Positions 18,187 through 27,815 of a DNA stretch of 64,000 nt are shown here, piece after piece (position 1 is the first letter of the stretch; every line of letters starts with the position of its first letter). The position numbers and the translations under genes were made by a program. The stretch is from UBA1535 sp964371035. Its GTDB lineage: Bacteria > Bacillota > Clostridia > Tissierellales > Sedimentibacteraceae. The stretch is from positions 5,300-69,299 of the forward strand of contig CAYJLG010000012.1 of assembly GCA_964371035.1 (NCBI GenBank), in the 5' to 3' direction. Below the pieces are notes generated by a model that did no database searches, was not told where the DNA came from, and saw only the letters and a list, made by a program, of their open reading frames with translations.

Positions 18187-18867
18187 TTATTCGTATTTTT
18201 TTAGATAATCAAGTTTATATCCTTTTAATCTTTCGGATGCAATAGTGAGGCCTGTGTCAGCCTTTTTTAGCTTTCCTTTTAATCTTGAAACAACTGTCCA
18301 AATCGCATTATCATCATTTAAAGTTGTATTTCCCCAAACAGATTTGTTTATTATTTCTTTGTTTATGGTATTGCAAAAATTATCTGCTAATATCCATAAT
18401 AATGCAAATTCTTTTTTTGTCAAAAGTAAATCTCTATCATTAAAATACGCAAGATTTCTTACACTATCTAACTTTAATCCACCTACGATCAACTCTGTCT
18501 TTACCAAATTAGAATTTTTTAACCTAGCATTAATTCTCGCTATAAAAACATCCAGATCGTAAGGTTTTGATATGTAATCATCTGCACCAACATTAAAGCC
18601 TTCTATCACGTCGCTTTTTTCTCCCATTGCAGTCAAGAACAATACAGGTATGTCATAATTAGTTTTAATTATTTCACACAGTTCTATTCCATTCTTATCA
18701 GGCAAGCCAACATCAAGAACAATTAAATCGATTTTTTCATTTTTAAGTATTTTCAGACATTTTGCGGCAGAAGTTGCACTGATTGCATTATGTCCTTTCA
18801 TATCGAGTGCTTTCATATTGATCCTATTTATATTGACATCATCTTCTACAAGTAATATATTAGCCAT
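18187..18867 (-). CDS. OmpR/PhoB-type response regulator
   Basis: A 226 aa two-component response regulator. The receiver domain (about 1-118) has the acidic pair E8/D9, phospho-acceptor D52 in VLDVGLP, T79 and K101 in SKPYD, all intact. A winged-helix DNA-binding domain follows (about 125-222). Its first 8 nt overlap the end of the FIST-EAL-GGDEF gene, so the two are translationally linked. No histidine kinase is visible in the window, making this an orphan regulator here. It ends at a strong terminator directly upstream of the giant surface protein operon, its most likely target; that target is inferred from position. Confidence 0.9.
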   Translation of the reverse strand: MANILLVEDDVNINRINMKALDMKGHNAISATSAAKCLKILKNEKIDLIVLDVGLPDKNGIELCEIIKTNYDIPVLFLTAMGEKSDVIEGFNVGADDYISKPYDLDVFIARINARLKNSNLVKTELIVGGLKLDSVRNLAYFNDRDLLLTKKEFALLWILADNFCNTINKEIINKSVWGNTTLNDDNAIWTVVSRLKGKLKKADTGLTIASERLKGYKLDYLKKYE

Positions 18868-21800
18868 TTTTGTCCTCTTCGTATATCATATATCTATTTT
18901 TCCCTGCATTTTTTGCTTTATACAATGCTATATCCGCTTTATGTGAAAGCGCATCATAGTTAGTTCCATCTTCTGGAATCATAGCTACACCAATGCTTAC
19001 ACCAACTATACCTAAATCTAATTCTTTAATATCTATATTCTTTGTATTTTCTAATATACGATTAATAACTTTTTGTGCAACATCCATCCTATTAACATTG
19101 CTAAGAAGTATAATAAATTCGTCACCACCTATACGGCCGATTACATCGCCTGCTCTTAGTGATTTTTTAATTGCTGCAACTAATTCTTTTAGATATACAT
19201 CGCCAGCTTGATGTCCATAAGTATCGTTTATATATTTAAAATTATCTACATCTATTAATGCTAAAGCGTGTGTCGTATCACTAGTGATTGCGTGTCTAAT
19301 TGCCTCATCTATTTTTTCTGTAGCAGCAGATCTACTATACACTTTTGTCAATACATCTGTCTCCACACTCTCTTTCAAGCTATTAGTCAAATAATAACTT
19401 GATTCTAACGCTTTCATAAGATTAGTCTGGCCTTTTCTAACAGCATAAATAGAATACAAGAAATATGCTCCAAAAATCATGATTATAAATGCTGTAAAAA
19501 ACCACGTAGTATCAATTATTTCCTGAGCCATGCTGACTGTGATTTCATCTAACAAGATACTTACAAGACACCAATCAAATCCAGCAATACTAGTCATAAC
19601 AGCTGTACGTTCTTCTTCATTAGTCAAATATTTCAATACTGCTGTCTCACCATTAGACATATCTTCTCTTAACGAATTAGGAGTATGCCCATTTTTAATT
19701 TCAAGTGAACCTATAAAATCATACATATCTCCTTCTCTAAACAAGTTGTCACTATTTCCACTAAGAACTATTGGTGTTCCATCTGTCGTGCATATATGAT
19801 AAAATGCTTCTTTCCCAAAAGTCTTAAGATTCAAAATTTCTGCAAAACTATCTGTATTATACGATCCTATTAGCAAAGCATGTCTAAGTCCATCAATATA
19901 AATAGGTGTTACAAAAAATATGTTTTTTTGCGAATTTTCCAATATCGTAATTGGTGCTATTATCTCTATTTCATCATTTTTCAAAGGCAGAGAATCCAAT
20001 TCTTGATCTATTGTTAACAATTCACTTTCACAATTAATAATGATATTGTCTTCAGTATATATATAAAGCTCATCAAACGAGGTTTGTGATTTAAGCGATC
20101 TTATATATTCAAATAATTGTTCTTCTTTAAAAATCTTCGTTTCGATAGAAGTTTTTATTGTATTTAAAACTAGCATAGAATCTTGTAATTTAAGAGACAC
20201 TCGTTCAGATAAACTCATAGATAACTCTACTAAATAAGTATCATTCATCTCATGTACTTCGTTTTGACTCATACTAGCAAACACAATAATAGCGCAAACT
20301 GCAATGATAGAGCATATTACTCCACCCCAGTATAAGATTTTACTTTGTCTTTTTACAAGTCTATTATGACTAAAAATATTATTAAGTTCAGAGAATGATT
20401 CATCTATATTTTTCTTATCTGAATTTGTTTTAAACACTGTTCGCATTTCATCAAAAATTGTTGGCAACGAAAACAAATATCCTTGAGAATAGCTTATACC
20501 TGAAGATACCATTTGTTTTTGCATAGAAACAGTTTCTACCTTTTTAGCAACCAATTCTATTTTTGTTTTTTGCATTAAATAAAATATACTTTCAAGTAAA
20601 TGTCCTTGGGAATTATCTTTATCCATGTTGCTCACTAAAGATCCACTAACTTTGATATAATCTACATCTAAATTTCCTATTTCAATAAAATTAGAGTTTT
20701 CAATTCCAATATCGTCAATAGCAATTTTTGCACCGTATTGTTTCGCTTTATGTATAAACGTTCTTATAGTCGCATAATCATCTGCAGAATCAATCTCTAG
20801 GATTTCAAATATAAAATTTCTGCAATCTCTAACTTTTTTCAATCGTTCAAAAACTTGTGATTGAAAATCTTCTGATTTAATATCTTCCGCCGTAATATTT
20901 ATAGAAACTACTTCTTCTCTATCTGCAAATAGATCAATAACTTTAAGTACCATAATCAAGCTTAACTTTAAGTATAAATCATACTTGTGAGCAACTTCTA
21001 AAAAATCTTGAGGTTCAAGTATATTACCATCTGAATCCTTCAGTCTCATCAAAGCCTCATACGAAGCAAATTTACCTCTTCTATTATCATAAATACCTTG
21101 AAAAAACGGAACTACCCTTCTCTTAGCTATAATTTCACTTAAAGTAGAAACCATCTTTAATTCTTGGTGTAATTTCCCTTCATCTACTGGTTTTTCTACA
21201 GATTCATCTTTAACTTGATTTTCATTATCTTCTAAAATGTCATTCTCTGAAAATTTTGCTTTAAGTTGTTCTTCTTGTTCTATCAGTAAACCTAAAATTT
21301 TTCTACTTTTATCAACACCTAGTTTTTTATGAATAGTACTAAAAGTATCCATCATTTGAGCGTCCTCAGCTAATGATTTCATCATATAACCAAAATTTTC
21401 TAAATTAGGTGAGACGTGATTTTCCTTATCAGCAAGTGTAAAAAAACTACAAGATCCATTATAGTAACTTTTTACTCCTTTTTTTGTGCCTATATTTCCT
21501 AATAAAAAAGCACCACTAATTTTTGCTTTTTTAAACAGCTTGTTTTCCCAAGTAGTCAAATTTTTAAGCTGTTTACGTCTAAAGTGAGATGAGTAGCAAA
21601 ACACTTCTTCTGCAAAAACTTCTTGCAAATCAAAGCAAACATGGCTCCATTCTTCCATGCTTTTGTGAGGGCTTAAATACCCAACTTTAAACTTTTCGCC
21701 TGCCAGCAATTGTGAGTTATAAAGTTTAATTCTATTTGTTTCAAATTCATATTGAATAAATCTGCTTGCATCATTTTTATTAGATAGGATAATAGGAAAT

Positions 21801-22555
21801 TTAAATAAAACTTCAGTTGCTGAGGCAATATTCCAGTTTGATTCATCAGCATCATCTTTGAACCCAAAAAAATCTTTCAACCATTCATTTGCAGGAATGT
21901 TATTAATTTCGTTAATATATTCTCCATCTACAGCAGTAATTACGTTTTCATCGCCTATAGGACAGTGCCCTATTACAACATTTGAATAGCATCTTGATTT
22001 TTCTATATCAAAGCACACTAAGCTAATCGCATCTACAATGAAATTAGTTTCATCAAATATATATGATACACACATATTGTCTTTGTCAAAGTATCCAGCT
22101 GTACCGCCTACAAGTTGAATGTTTGGACATTTATCTTCAACTTCCTGAATAACTTCGTTTATTTCTAAATAGTATCTCCCAAAAAATAGCATAGAAAAAT
22201 TAGATTCTTCTTCAGACAAAAATTTAGAAATATCGTTTGCAAGTTGATAATGGCTATTCCCGCCTATATTTATAATTTTATTTCTAAATTTTATATCATC
22301 AAATTGCAATATAGATATTAGTGTTTTATTTTCAAACACATATCCATCATAAATCACTTCAGCAACTGCACAGCCAACGATGACAGCTTTGTCTATTATA
22401 TTCTTAATTGACTTAGCTATTTTTACAGCATCTTCACCTGAAATTTTCGAAGCATGAATTCTTACCAGGCATTCTTTATTTAAGTCTAATTTCGAATCAT
22501 TAATTACTTTTCTTGCCAAGTTTTCATTTTCAAATAAAAAGTTAATATTCTTCAT
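18860..22555 (-). CDS. FIST-EAL-Cache-GGDEF cyclic-di-GMP signalling protein
   Basis: A 1231 aa membrane protein. Residues about 15-385 match FIST_N/FIST_C sensory domains (GGTAGYF, and YNGSCSFFTLADKE near the end of FIST_C). An EAL domain follows (EAL motif near 498). Two membrane segments (about 738-760 and 1012-1035) flank a roughly 250 aa Cache-like extracytoplasmic sensor, then a GGDEF domain with intact RIGGDEF (near 1143) and an I-site RAGD five residues before it. The diguanylate cyclase looks active and feedback-inhibited. The EAL domain has the substitution AEGVE to AKKVE (near 670), removing a catalytic Glu, so phosphodiesterase activity is doubtful. The start is the ATG at 22555, preceded by GGGGAT; an upstream GTG frame lacks a clear binding site. 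Confidence 0.88.
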   Translation of the reverse strand: MKNINFLFENENLARKVINDSKLDLNKECLVRIHASKISGEDAVKIAKSIKNIIDKAVIVGCAVAEVIYDGYVFENKTLISILQFDDIKFRNKIINIGGNSHYQLANDISKFLSEEESNFSMLFFGRYYLEINEVIQEVEDKCPNIQLVGGTAGYFDKDNMCVSYIFDETNFIVDAISLVCFDIEKSRCYSNVVIGHCPIGDENVITAVDGEYINEINNIPANEWLKDFFGFKDDADESNWNIASATEVLFKFPIILSNKNDASRFIQYEFETNRIKLYNSQLLAGEKFKVGYLSPHKSMEEWSHVCFDLQEVFAEEVFCYSSHFRRKQLKNLTTWENKLFKKAKISGAFLLGNIGTKKGVKSYYNGSCSFFTLADKENHVSPNLENFGYMMKSLAEDAQMMDTFSTIHKKLGVDKSRKILGLLIEQEEQLKAKFSENDILEDNENQVKDESVEKPVDEGKLHQELKMVSTLSEIIAKRRVVPFFQGIYDNRRGKFASYEALMRLKDSDGNILEPQDFLEVAHKYDLYLKLSLIMVLKVIDLFADREEVVSINITAEDIKSEDFQSQVFERLKKVRDCRNFIFEILEIDSADDYATIRTFIHKAKQYGAKIAIDDIGIENSNFIEIGNLDVDYIKVSGSLVSNMDKDNSQGHLLESIFYLMQKTKIELVAKKVETVSMQKQMVSSGISYSQGYLFSLPTIFDEMRTVFKTNSDKKNIDESFSELNNIFSHNRLVKRQSKILYWGGVICSIIAVCAIIVFASMSQNEVHEMNDTYLVELSMSLSERVSLKLQDSMLVLNTIKTSIETKIFKEEQLFEYIRSLKSQTSFDELYIYTEDNIIINCESELLTIDQELDSLPLKNDEIEIIAPITILENSQKNIFFVTPIYIDGLRHALLIGSYNTDSFAEILNLKTFGKEAFYHICTTDGTPIVLSGNSDNLFREGDMYDFIGSLEIKNGHTPNSLREDMSNGETAVLKYLTNEEERTAVMTSIAGFDWCLVSILLDEITVSMAQEIIDTTWFFTAFIIMIFGAYFLYSIYAVRKGQTNLMKALESSYYLTNSLKESVETDVLTKVYSRSAATEKIDEAIRHAITSDTTHALALIDVDNFKYINDTYGHQAGDVYLKELVAAIKKSLRAGDVIGRIGGDEFIILLSNVNRMDVAQKVINRILENTKNIDIKELDLGIVGVSIGVAMIPEDGTNYDALSHKADIALYKAKNAGKNRYMIYEEDKNG

Positions 22556-22669
22556 AATAATCCCCATGTTTGTTACTCTATACACTCTAAACTATTTTAC
22601 ATATTAATTTAAAATGTGTTTTTTTATTGCATTTTTCACGTTTTTATGCCGAATGGCAATATTATACTA

Positions 22670-22698
22670 ATTATATCATGTTTTGTAGAGTTTTACAA
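22670..22698 (-). promoter_or_regulatory. Promoter of the FIST-EAL-GGDEF/response regulator operon
   Basis: On the minus strand, TTGTAA (22693-22698) and TATAAT (22670-22675) are 17 nt apart, between the tuf terminator and the gene. A second TATAAT occurs at 22661-22666. The leader has a small TGCC/GGCA hairpin; no cyclic-di-GMP riboswitch consensus was seen. Confidence 0.6.
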
Positions 22699-22723
22699 TA
22701 AAAAAATTTTTATGCATTGATGC

Positions 22724-22749
22724 AAAAAAACCGAGTACAAAGTACTCGG
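22724..22749 (-). terminator. Intrinsic terminator after tuf
   Basis: A perfect 8-bp stem, CCGAGTAC/GTACTCGG with a 3-nt loop, is followed on the minus strand by seven T. It lies 22 bp past the tuf stop codon and ends the str-type operon. Confidence 0.93.
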
Positions 22750-22770
22750 TTAATTATTGTAATATATTAA

Positions 22771-23964
22771 TTACTTAATGATTTTAGCAACAACGCCTGA
22801 ACCAACAGTTCTTCCGCCTTCTCTGATAGCGAATCTTAAACCTTCGTCCATAGCGATTGGAGTGATTAATTCAACTTCGAAAGTTGCATTATCTCCAGGC
22901 ATAACCATTTCAACACCTTCTGGTAACTCGATTGAACCAGTTACGTCAGTAGTTCTGAAGTAGAACTGTGGTCTGTAACCTTTGAAGAATGGAGTATGTC
23001 TTCCACCTTCTTCTTTAGTTAATACGTAAACTTCGCTCATGAAGTGAGTGTGTGGAGTTATTGAACCTGGCTTAGCAAGAACTTGACCTCTTTCGATGTC
23101 TGTTCTTTGAACACCTCTTAAAAGTGCTCCGATGTTGTCTCCTGCTTCTGCTTGATCAAGTAACTTTCTAAACATCTCTACACCTGTACAAGTTGTTTCA
23201 GTTGGCTCATCAGCAAGTCCGATTATATGCACTTTATCTTGTACCTTAAGAATTCCTCTTTCAACTCTACCTGTAGCAACAGTTCCTCTACCTGTGATTG
23301 AGAATACGTCCTCAACAGGCATTAAGAATGGCTTTTCAGAATCTCTTTCAGGTGTTGGTATAGTATCATCTACTGCTTGCATAAGCTCAAGAATTTTGTC
23401 GCCCCACTCACTGTTAGGATCTTCTAAAGCTTTTAATGCAGAACCTTTAACGATCGGAATATTGTCACCATCAAATTCATATTCAGATAATAATTCTCTG
23501 ATTTCCATTTCAACTAATTCGATTAATTCTGGATCATCAACCATGTCTTCTTTGTTTAAGAAAACTACTAATTGAGGAACACCAACCTGTCTTGAAAGAA
23601 GGATGTGCTCTCTAGTTTGTGGCATTGGACCATCAGCTGCAGAAACAACTAAGATACCGCCGTCCATTTGAGCAGCTCCAGTGATCATGTTCTTAACGTA
23701 GTCAGCGTGTCCTGGGCAGTCAACGTGTGCGTAGTGTCTGTTGTTTGTTTCATATTCAACGTGTGCTGTAGAGATAGTGATACCTCTTTCTCTTTCTTCT
23801 GGTGCCTTATCAATGTTGTCAAATGCAACAGCTTCACCTGTTCCGTATCTCTTGTTTAATACTGATGTGATAGCAGCTGTTAAAGTTGTTTTACCGTGGT
23901 CAACGTGTCCTATTGTTCCAATGTTAACGTGTGGTTTATTTCTTTCAAATTTTTGCTTAGCCAT
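22771..23964 (-). CDS. tuf: Translation elongation factor Tu
   Basis: A 397 aa GTPase that delivers aminoacyl-tRNA to the ribosomal A site. The N-terminus MAKQKFERNKPHVNIGTIG leads into the P-loop GHVDHGKT, followed by the switch region ERERGITI, DCPGHADY and NKEDMVDD; domains 2 and 3 are complete. AGGAGG precedes the ATG. It lies last in rpsL-rpsG-fusA-tuf, 102 bp after fusA, and ends at a strong terminator. Only one tuf copy is in this window. Confidence 0.98.
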   Translation of the reverse strand: MAKQKFERNKPHVNIGTIGHVDHGKTTLTAAITSVLNKRYGTGEAVAFDNIDKAPEERERGITISTAHVEYETNNRHYAHVDCPGHADYVKNMITGAAQMDGGILVVSAADGPMPQTREHILLSRQVGVPQLVVFLNKEDMVDDPELIELVEMEIRELLSEYEFDGDNIPIVKGSALKALEDPNSEWGDKILELMQAVDDTIPTPERDSEKPFLMPVEDVFSITGRGTVATGRVERGILKVQDKVHIIGLADEPTETTCTGVEMFRKLLDQAEAGDNIGALLRGVQRTDIERGQVLAKPGSITPHTHFMSEVYVLTKEEGGRHTPFFKGYRPQFYFRTTDVTGSIELPEGVEMVMPGDNATFEVELITPIAMDEGLRFAIREGGRTVGSGVVAKIIK

Positions 23965-24026
23965 TTTTTTCCTCCTAAAAATTATATAATTTTATTTTTT
24001 AAGTTTTTAAATTAATGCTCCAATTT

Positions 24027-24060
24027 ATATTAAGGCAGGCTACCACCTTAAATTAAATTC
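24027..24060 (-). other. Hairpin in the fusA-tuf spacer
   Basis: An imperfect inverted repeat (TTTAATTTAAGG...CCTTAATATAAA on the minus strand) surrounds a short loop shortly after the fusA stop. It is followed by mixed A/T bases, so it could be a partial terminator or an mRNA processing or protecting structure that helps tuf accumulate more than fusA. Confidence 0.35.
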
Positions 24061-24066
24061 AAAATA

Positions 24067-26136
24067 TTATGCTTTTGTCATTATCTTTTCTGCAATGCTG
24101 TTAGGTACTTTTTCAAAATGATCTGATTCCATTGAAGAAGTAGCTCTACCTTGAGAAAGTGATCTAAGTGTAGTAGTATATCCAAACATTTCTGAAAGTG
24201 GAACGAATGCATCTATAACTTTAACACCGTTTCTTTCTGAAAATCCATTTATTCTACCACGTCTTGAGTTAAGGTCTCCCATAACATCTCCGAAATATTC
24301 TTCTGGTGACACAACTTCAACCTTCATGATTGGCTCAAGAAGTACAGGCGATGCTTTTCTCATAGCTTCTTTGAAAGCCATAGATCCTGCAATTTTAAAC
24401 GCCATCTCACTCGAGTCTACCTCATGGTAAGATCCATCATATAATGTAACTTTAAAGTCTATACAAGGATATCCTGCAAGAACTCCTGTTTCACAAGCTT
24501 CTACGATACCTTTTTCAACAGCTGGAATGTATTCTCTAGGAATAGCTCCACCTTTGATTTCATCGATGAATTTGAATCCTTCTCCGACTTCAAGAGGCTC
24601 CATCTTAATCTTAACGTGACCAAATTGACCACTACCACCTGATTGCTTAGCGTATTTAATATCAACATCTGAAGTACCGCTAACAGTTTCTTTGTAAGAA
24701 ACTTGTGGCTTACCAACATTTGCTTCAACTTTAAATTCTCTTAACAATCTATCAACTATTATCTCTAAGTGAAGTTCACCCATACCTGCGATTATAGTTT
24801 GGCCTGTTTCTTCATTTGTATATGTTTTGAATGTTGGATCTTCTTCAGCTAGTTTAGAAAGACCAACTCCCATTTTTTCCTGTCCTGCTTTAGTCTTAGG
24901 TTCAATAGCTACCTCTATAACAGGATCTGGGAAATCCATAGATTCAAGTATGATTGGATGATCAGGATCACACAATGTATCTCCAGTAGTAGTCTGCTTT
25001 AATCCTACAGCAGCTCCTATCTCACCAGCATACGAAAGTTTGATTTCTTCTCTTTTATTTGCGTGCATCTGTAGAATTCTACCGATTCTTTCTTTTCTGT
25101 TTTTCGTTGAGTTAAGAACATAGCTTCCTGATTCCATAACTCCCGAATAAACTCTAAAGAATGTAAGTTTTCCAACAAATGGGTCAACCATGATTTTAAA
25201 TGCTAAAGCTGCAAAAGGTTCATCATCTGAACTTACTCTTTCCATTTCTTCAGCAGCATCATCCATGCTTACACCTTTGATATTTGGTACATCTGTAGGT
25301 GCTGGCATATATTCAATAACTGCATCCAATAATTTTTGAACACCTTTATTTTTGTATGCTGTACCACAAAGTACTGGTATAATAGCAACGTCAATAGTTG
25401 CTAATCTTAATGCTCTTTTAATCTCTTCTGAAGTAATTTCTTCACCTTCTAAAAACTTTACCATAAGTTCTTCATCGTAATCAGAAATTGCTTCTAGTAA
25501 TTTTTCTCTATATTCGTTTGCTTTATCTACATAATCTGCTGGTATTTCAGTAACTTCGATGTCATCGCCTAAATCATTTTTGTAGATTGTAGCATTCATT
25601 TCCACTAAATCTATGATTCCGTGGAAAGTATCTTCAACTCCCATAGGTAATTGTATTGGAACAACATTTGCTTTTAATCTGTCTTCCATTGTTTGTACTG
25701 AATAATAGAAATCCGCTCCAAGTTTGTCCATTTTGTTAACAAAGCACATTCTTGGTACTCTATATTTATCAGCTTGTCTCCAAACAGTCTCTGATTGAGG
25801 TTCAACACCATTTTTAGCATCGAATATAGCAACAGCTCCATCCAATACTCTAAGCGATCTCTCAACCTCTACTGTAAAGTCAACGTGTCCAGGAGTATCT
25901 ATGATATTAATTCTAATATCTTTCCATTGACAAGTTGTTGCAGCTGAAGTAATCGTGATTCCTCTTTCTTGCTCTTGTTCCATCCAGTCCATTTGAGCTC
26001 CACCCTCATGAGTTTCGCCTATCTTATGGATTTTTCCTGTATAGTACAAGATTCTTTCGGTACATGTAGTTTTACCCGCATCTATGTGAGCCATGATACC
26101 TATATTCCTCATTTTATTTAAAGGATATTCGCGCAT
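24067..26136 (-). CDS. fusA: Translation elongation factor G
   Basis: A 689 aa translocation GTPase. It has AHIDAGKTT (P-loop), QEQERGITI (switch I), DTPGHVDF (G3) and NKMDKLGAD (G4), followed by complete domains II to V ending in the conserved C-terminal region. Length is normal for bacterial EF-G. The ATG follows a GGAGGAGA site. It lies 93 bp after rpsG in the conserved str operon order. Confidence 0.98.
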   Translation of the reverse strand: MREYPLNKMRNIGIMAHIDAGKTTCTERILYYTGKIHKIGETHEGGAQMDWMEQEQERGITITSAATTCQWKDIRINIIDTPGHVDFTVEVERSLRVLDGAVAIFDAKNGVEPQSETVWRQADKYRVPRMCFVNKMDKLGADFYYSVQTMEDRLKANVVPIQLPMGVEDTFHGIIDLVEMNATIYKNDLGDDIEVTEIPADYVDKANEYREKLLEAISDYDEELMVKFLEGEEITSEEIKRALRLATIDVAIIPVLCGTAYKNKGVQKLLDAVIEYMPAPTDVPNIKGVSMDDAAEEMERVSSDDEPFAALAFKIMVDPFVGKLTFFRVYSGVMESGSYVLNSTKNRKERIGRILQMHANKREEIKLSYAGEIGAAVGLKQTTTGDTLCDPDHPIILESMDFPDPVIEVAIEPKTKAGQEKMGVGLSKLAEEDPTFKTYTNEETGQTIIAGMGELHLEIIVDRLLREFKVEANVGKPQVSYKETVSGTSDVDIKYAKQSGGSGQFGHVKIKMEPLEVGEGFKFIDEIKGGAIPREYIPAVEKGIVEACETGVLAGYPCIDFKVTLYDGSYHEVDSSEMAFKIAGSMAFKEAMRKASPVLLEPIMKVEVVSPEEYFGDVMGDLNSRRGRINGFSERNGVKVIDAFVPLSEMFGYTTTLRSLSQGRATSSMESDHFEKVPNSIAEKIMTKA

Positions 26137-26229
26137 CTTCTCCTCCTATTGCATGTGCGTAACATGTATTGCTTTTAATTTTTTACAAGCAATTATTCAT
26201 TAGAAATTCCTAACTCCTAATTAGAATGA

Positions 26230-26700
26230 TTACCATCTAAAATGTGCAAATGCTCTGTTTGCTTCTGCCATCTTATGAGTGTCTTCTCTTTTCTTAACAC
26301 TTGCTCCAACATTGTTAGCTGCATCCATTATCTCTTTAGATAATTTCTCACGCATTGTTTTTTCGCCTCTCTTACGAGAATAACCAACTAACCATCTTAA
26401 ACCTAGAGTTTGTCTTCTTTCAGGTCTAACTTCGATTGGAACTTGGTATGTAGCTCCACCAACACGTCTAGCTTTAACTTCTAATACAGGCATTATGTTG
26501 TTTAATGCTTTTAAGAAAACTTCAAGTGGATCTTCACCTGTCTTTTCTTTGATTATATCAAAAGCTTCATAAACAATCTTTTGAGCAACGCCCTTTTTGC
26601 CATCGTACATAAGCTGATTAATAAGCTTTGTAACGATTTTATCCTTGTAGATCGGGTCTTCCATCACTACTCTTTTGGGTATGTGTCCTTTTCTTGGCAC
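26230..26700 (-). CDS. rpsG: 30S ribosomal protein S7
   Basis: A 156 aa primary assembly protein of the 30S head that contacts 16S rRNA and the E site. The sequence PRKGHIPKR at the N-terminus and the conserved internal GGATYQVPIEVR identify it. The start is a GTG at 26700, preceded by AAGGAGGG with correct spacing; a longer frame to 26772 would add 24 residues not found in S7. The 228 bp spacer to rpsL is longer than usual, and I see no gene or clear signal in it. Confidence 0.97.
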   Translation of the reverse strand: MPRKGHIPKRVVMEDPIYKDKIVTKLINQLMYDGKKGVAQKIVYEAFDIIKEKTGEDPLEVFLKALNNIMPVLEVKARRVGGATYQVPIEVRPERRQTLGLRWLVGYSRKRGEKTMREKLSKEIMDAANNVGASVKKREDTHKMAEANRAFAHFRW

Positions 26701-26928
26701 TTTGCTTCCCTCCTTAATATAATTTAATTCATAGGTACTCGACAAAATACTCTTTAGCTTGCCGCTGTGCACATCTTACATCTATATATTAATGCAATCA
26801 GTAATCTGCAGTAGTTAACAAAATATGTAAACTCGAATTTTTCGATATTACTCATTAATTTTAACTTATGTTTCTTACTTTTCACTTGATATCTCTATAG
26901 TTTGTATAGTGTGCCGAATATCTTCGAT

Positions 26929-27342
26929 TTACTTCTTAGGTTTCTTAGTTCCGTATTTAGATCTTGATTGATTTCTGTTATTAACGCCTGCAGTGTCTAA
27001 TGTACCTCTAACTATATGGTATCTAACACCCGGTAAGTCTTTAACTCTACCACCTCTTATAAGAACAACACTGTGCTCTTGTAAGTTATGACCTATACCC
27101 GGAATATAAGCAGTAACCTCAGTACCGTTTGTAAGTCTTACTCTGGCAATTTTTCTTAAAGCTGAGTTAGGCTTCTTAGGTGTAACTGTTTTTACTGACG
27201 TACAAACTCCTCTTTTTTGTGGAGAATTACTAACACTCATTTTCTTGTGTAAAGTATTAAAACTTACATTAAGAGCTGGAGCAGTAGATTTGTACTGAAC
27301 TGCTGTTCTTCCTTTTCTAACCAATTGGTTAATAGTCGGCAT
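26929..27342 (-). CDS. rpsL: 30S ribosomal protein S12
   Basis: A 137 aa decoding-site protein beginning MPTINQLVRKGR, with the conserved TPKKPNSALRK and the GRVKDLPGVRYH loop (the region where streptomycin-resistance mutations occur in other bacteria). The wild-type lysine is present in both known hot spots (PKKPNS and RVKDLP). It lies 31 bp after the L7Ae-like gene, with a GGAGGTG ribosome binding site. Confidence 0.98.
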   Translation of the reverse strand: MPTINQLVRKGRTAVQYKSTAPALNVSFNTLHKKMSVSNSPQKRGVCTSVKTVTPKKPNSALRKIARVRLTNGTEVTAYIPGIGHNLQEHSVVLIRGGRVKDLPGVRYHIVRGTLDTAGVNNRNQSRSKYGTKKPKK

Positions 27343-27373
27343 CCTTGCACCTCCTTCTTTCCTATTTTGTATT

Positions 27374-27616
27374 TTATTTTAAAACGGCAGCTGCCGCTGC
27401 GTTTACATGGATTTCACAAGCTTCGCCCAACTCTTTCATGTTTTCATAGTAAATAATTTCAACGTCTTTTTTAGTAGCAATTTCAATTATTTCATCAGTA
27501 ACATGTCTATCTGCATCTAATGATACAAACACTTTCAGCACTTCATCTTTCATAAGAGAACGCAAAGTTTGCTTTTTACCTATTACTTTATTTCCTTGTA
27601 ACAGATTTTGTTCCAT
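27374..27616 (-). CDS. L7Ae-family ribosomal-associated protein (YbxF-like)
   Basis: An 80 aa protein of the L7Ae/L30e/S12e/Gadd45 fold, which binds kink-turn RNA. Signs are the GKKQTLRSLMKDEV start and the VFVSLDAD...EIIYYENMKELGEAC core. In Bacillus and clostridia this gene lies, as here, between rpoC and rpsL. Two starts are possible: ATG at 27628 has its AAAGGA directly abutting it (spacing zero), while ATG at 27616 has 12 nt spacing, which I prefer. Its physiological role is poorly defined. Confidence 0.88.
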   Translation of the reverse strand: MEQNLLQGNKVIGKKQTLRSLMKDEVLKVFVSLDADRHVTDEIIEIATKKDVEIIYYENMKELGEACEIHVNAAAAAVLK

Positions 27617-27678
27617 ATCAATCGCCATTCCTTTCTAAGTTTGCTCAATACATATTTAAAATTTGACCAAACTTCAAT

Positions 27679-27750
27679 GTGAAAATTCATTTTCACACTT
27701 TCCCTTTTAAAGCACCACAAAGATTATGTACTAATCAGTACATAATCTTT
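27679..27750 (-). other. Two perfect hairpins in the rpoC to L7Ae-like spacer
   Basis: The 199 bp spacer contains a 14-bp perfect stem with a 4-nt loop (27719-27750, arm AAAGATTATGTACT) and an 8-bp perfect inverted repeat (27679-27696, arm GTGAAAAT). Neither is followed by a convincing U-tract in the minus direction (the first is followed by TTTG). They may act as a partial terminator, RNase processing site or protein-binding site between the RNA polymerase and str genes. Confidence 0.5.
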
Positions 27751-27815
27751 TGGTTTTAAGGAATAAACACTTGCATATTTTAACATTTAATAATTTTCAT
27801 GTCAACATTTTTTTT

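Noticed and set aside
26701..26928. A small gene in the unusually long rpsL-rpsG spacer
   Set aside because: No open frame with a ribosome binding site on either strand; only the rpsG ribosome binding site is recognisable.
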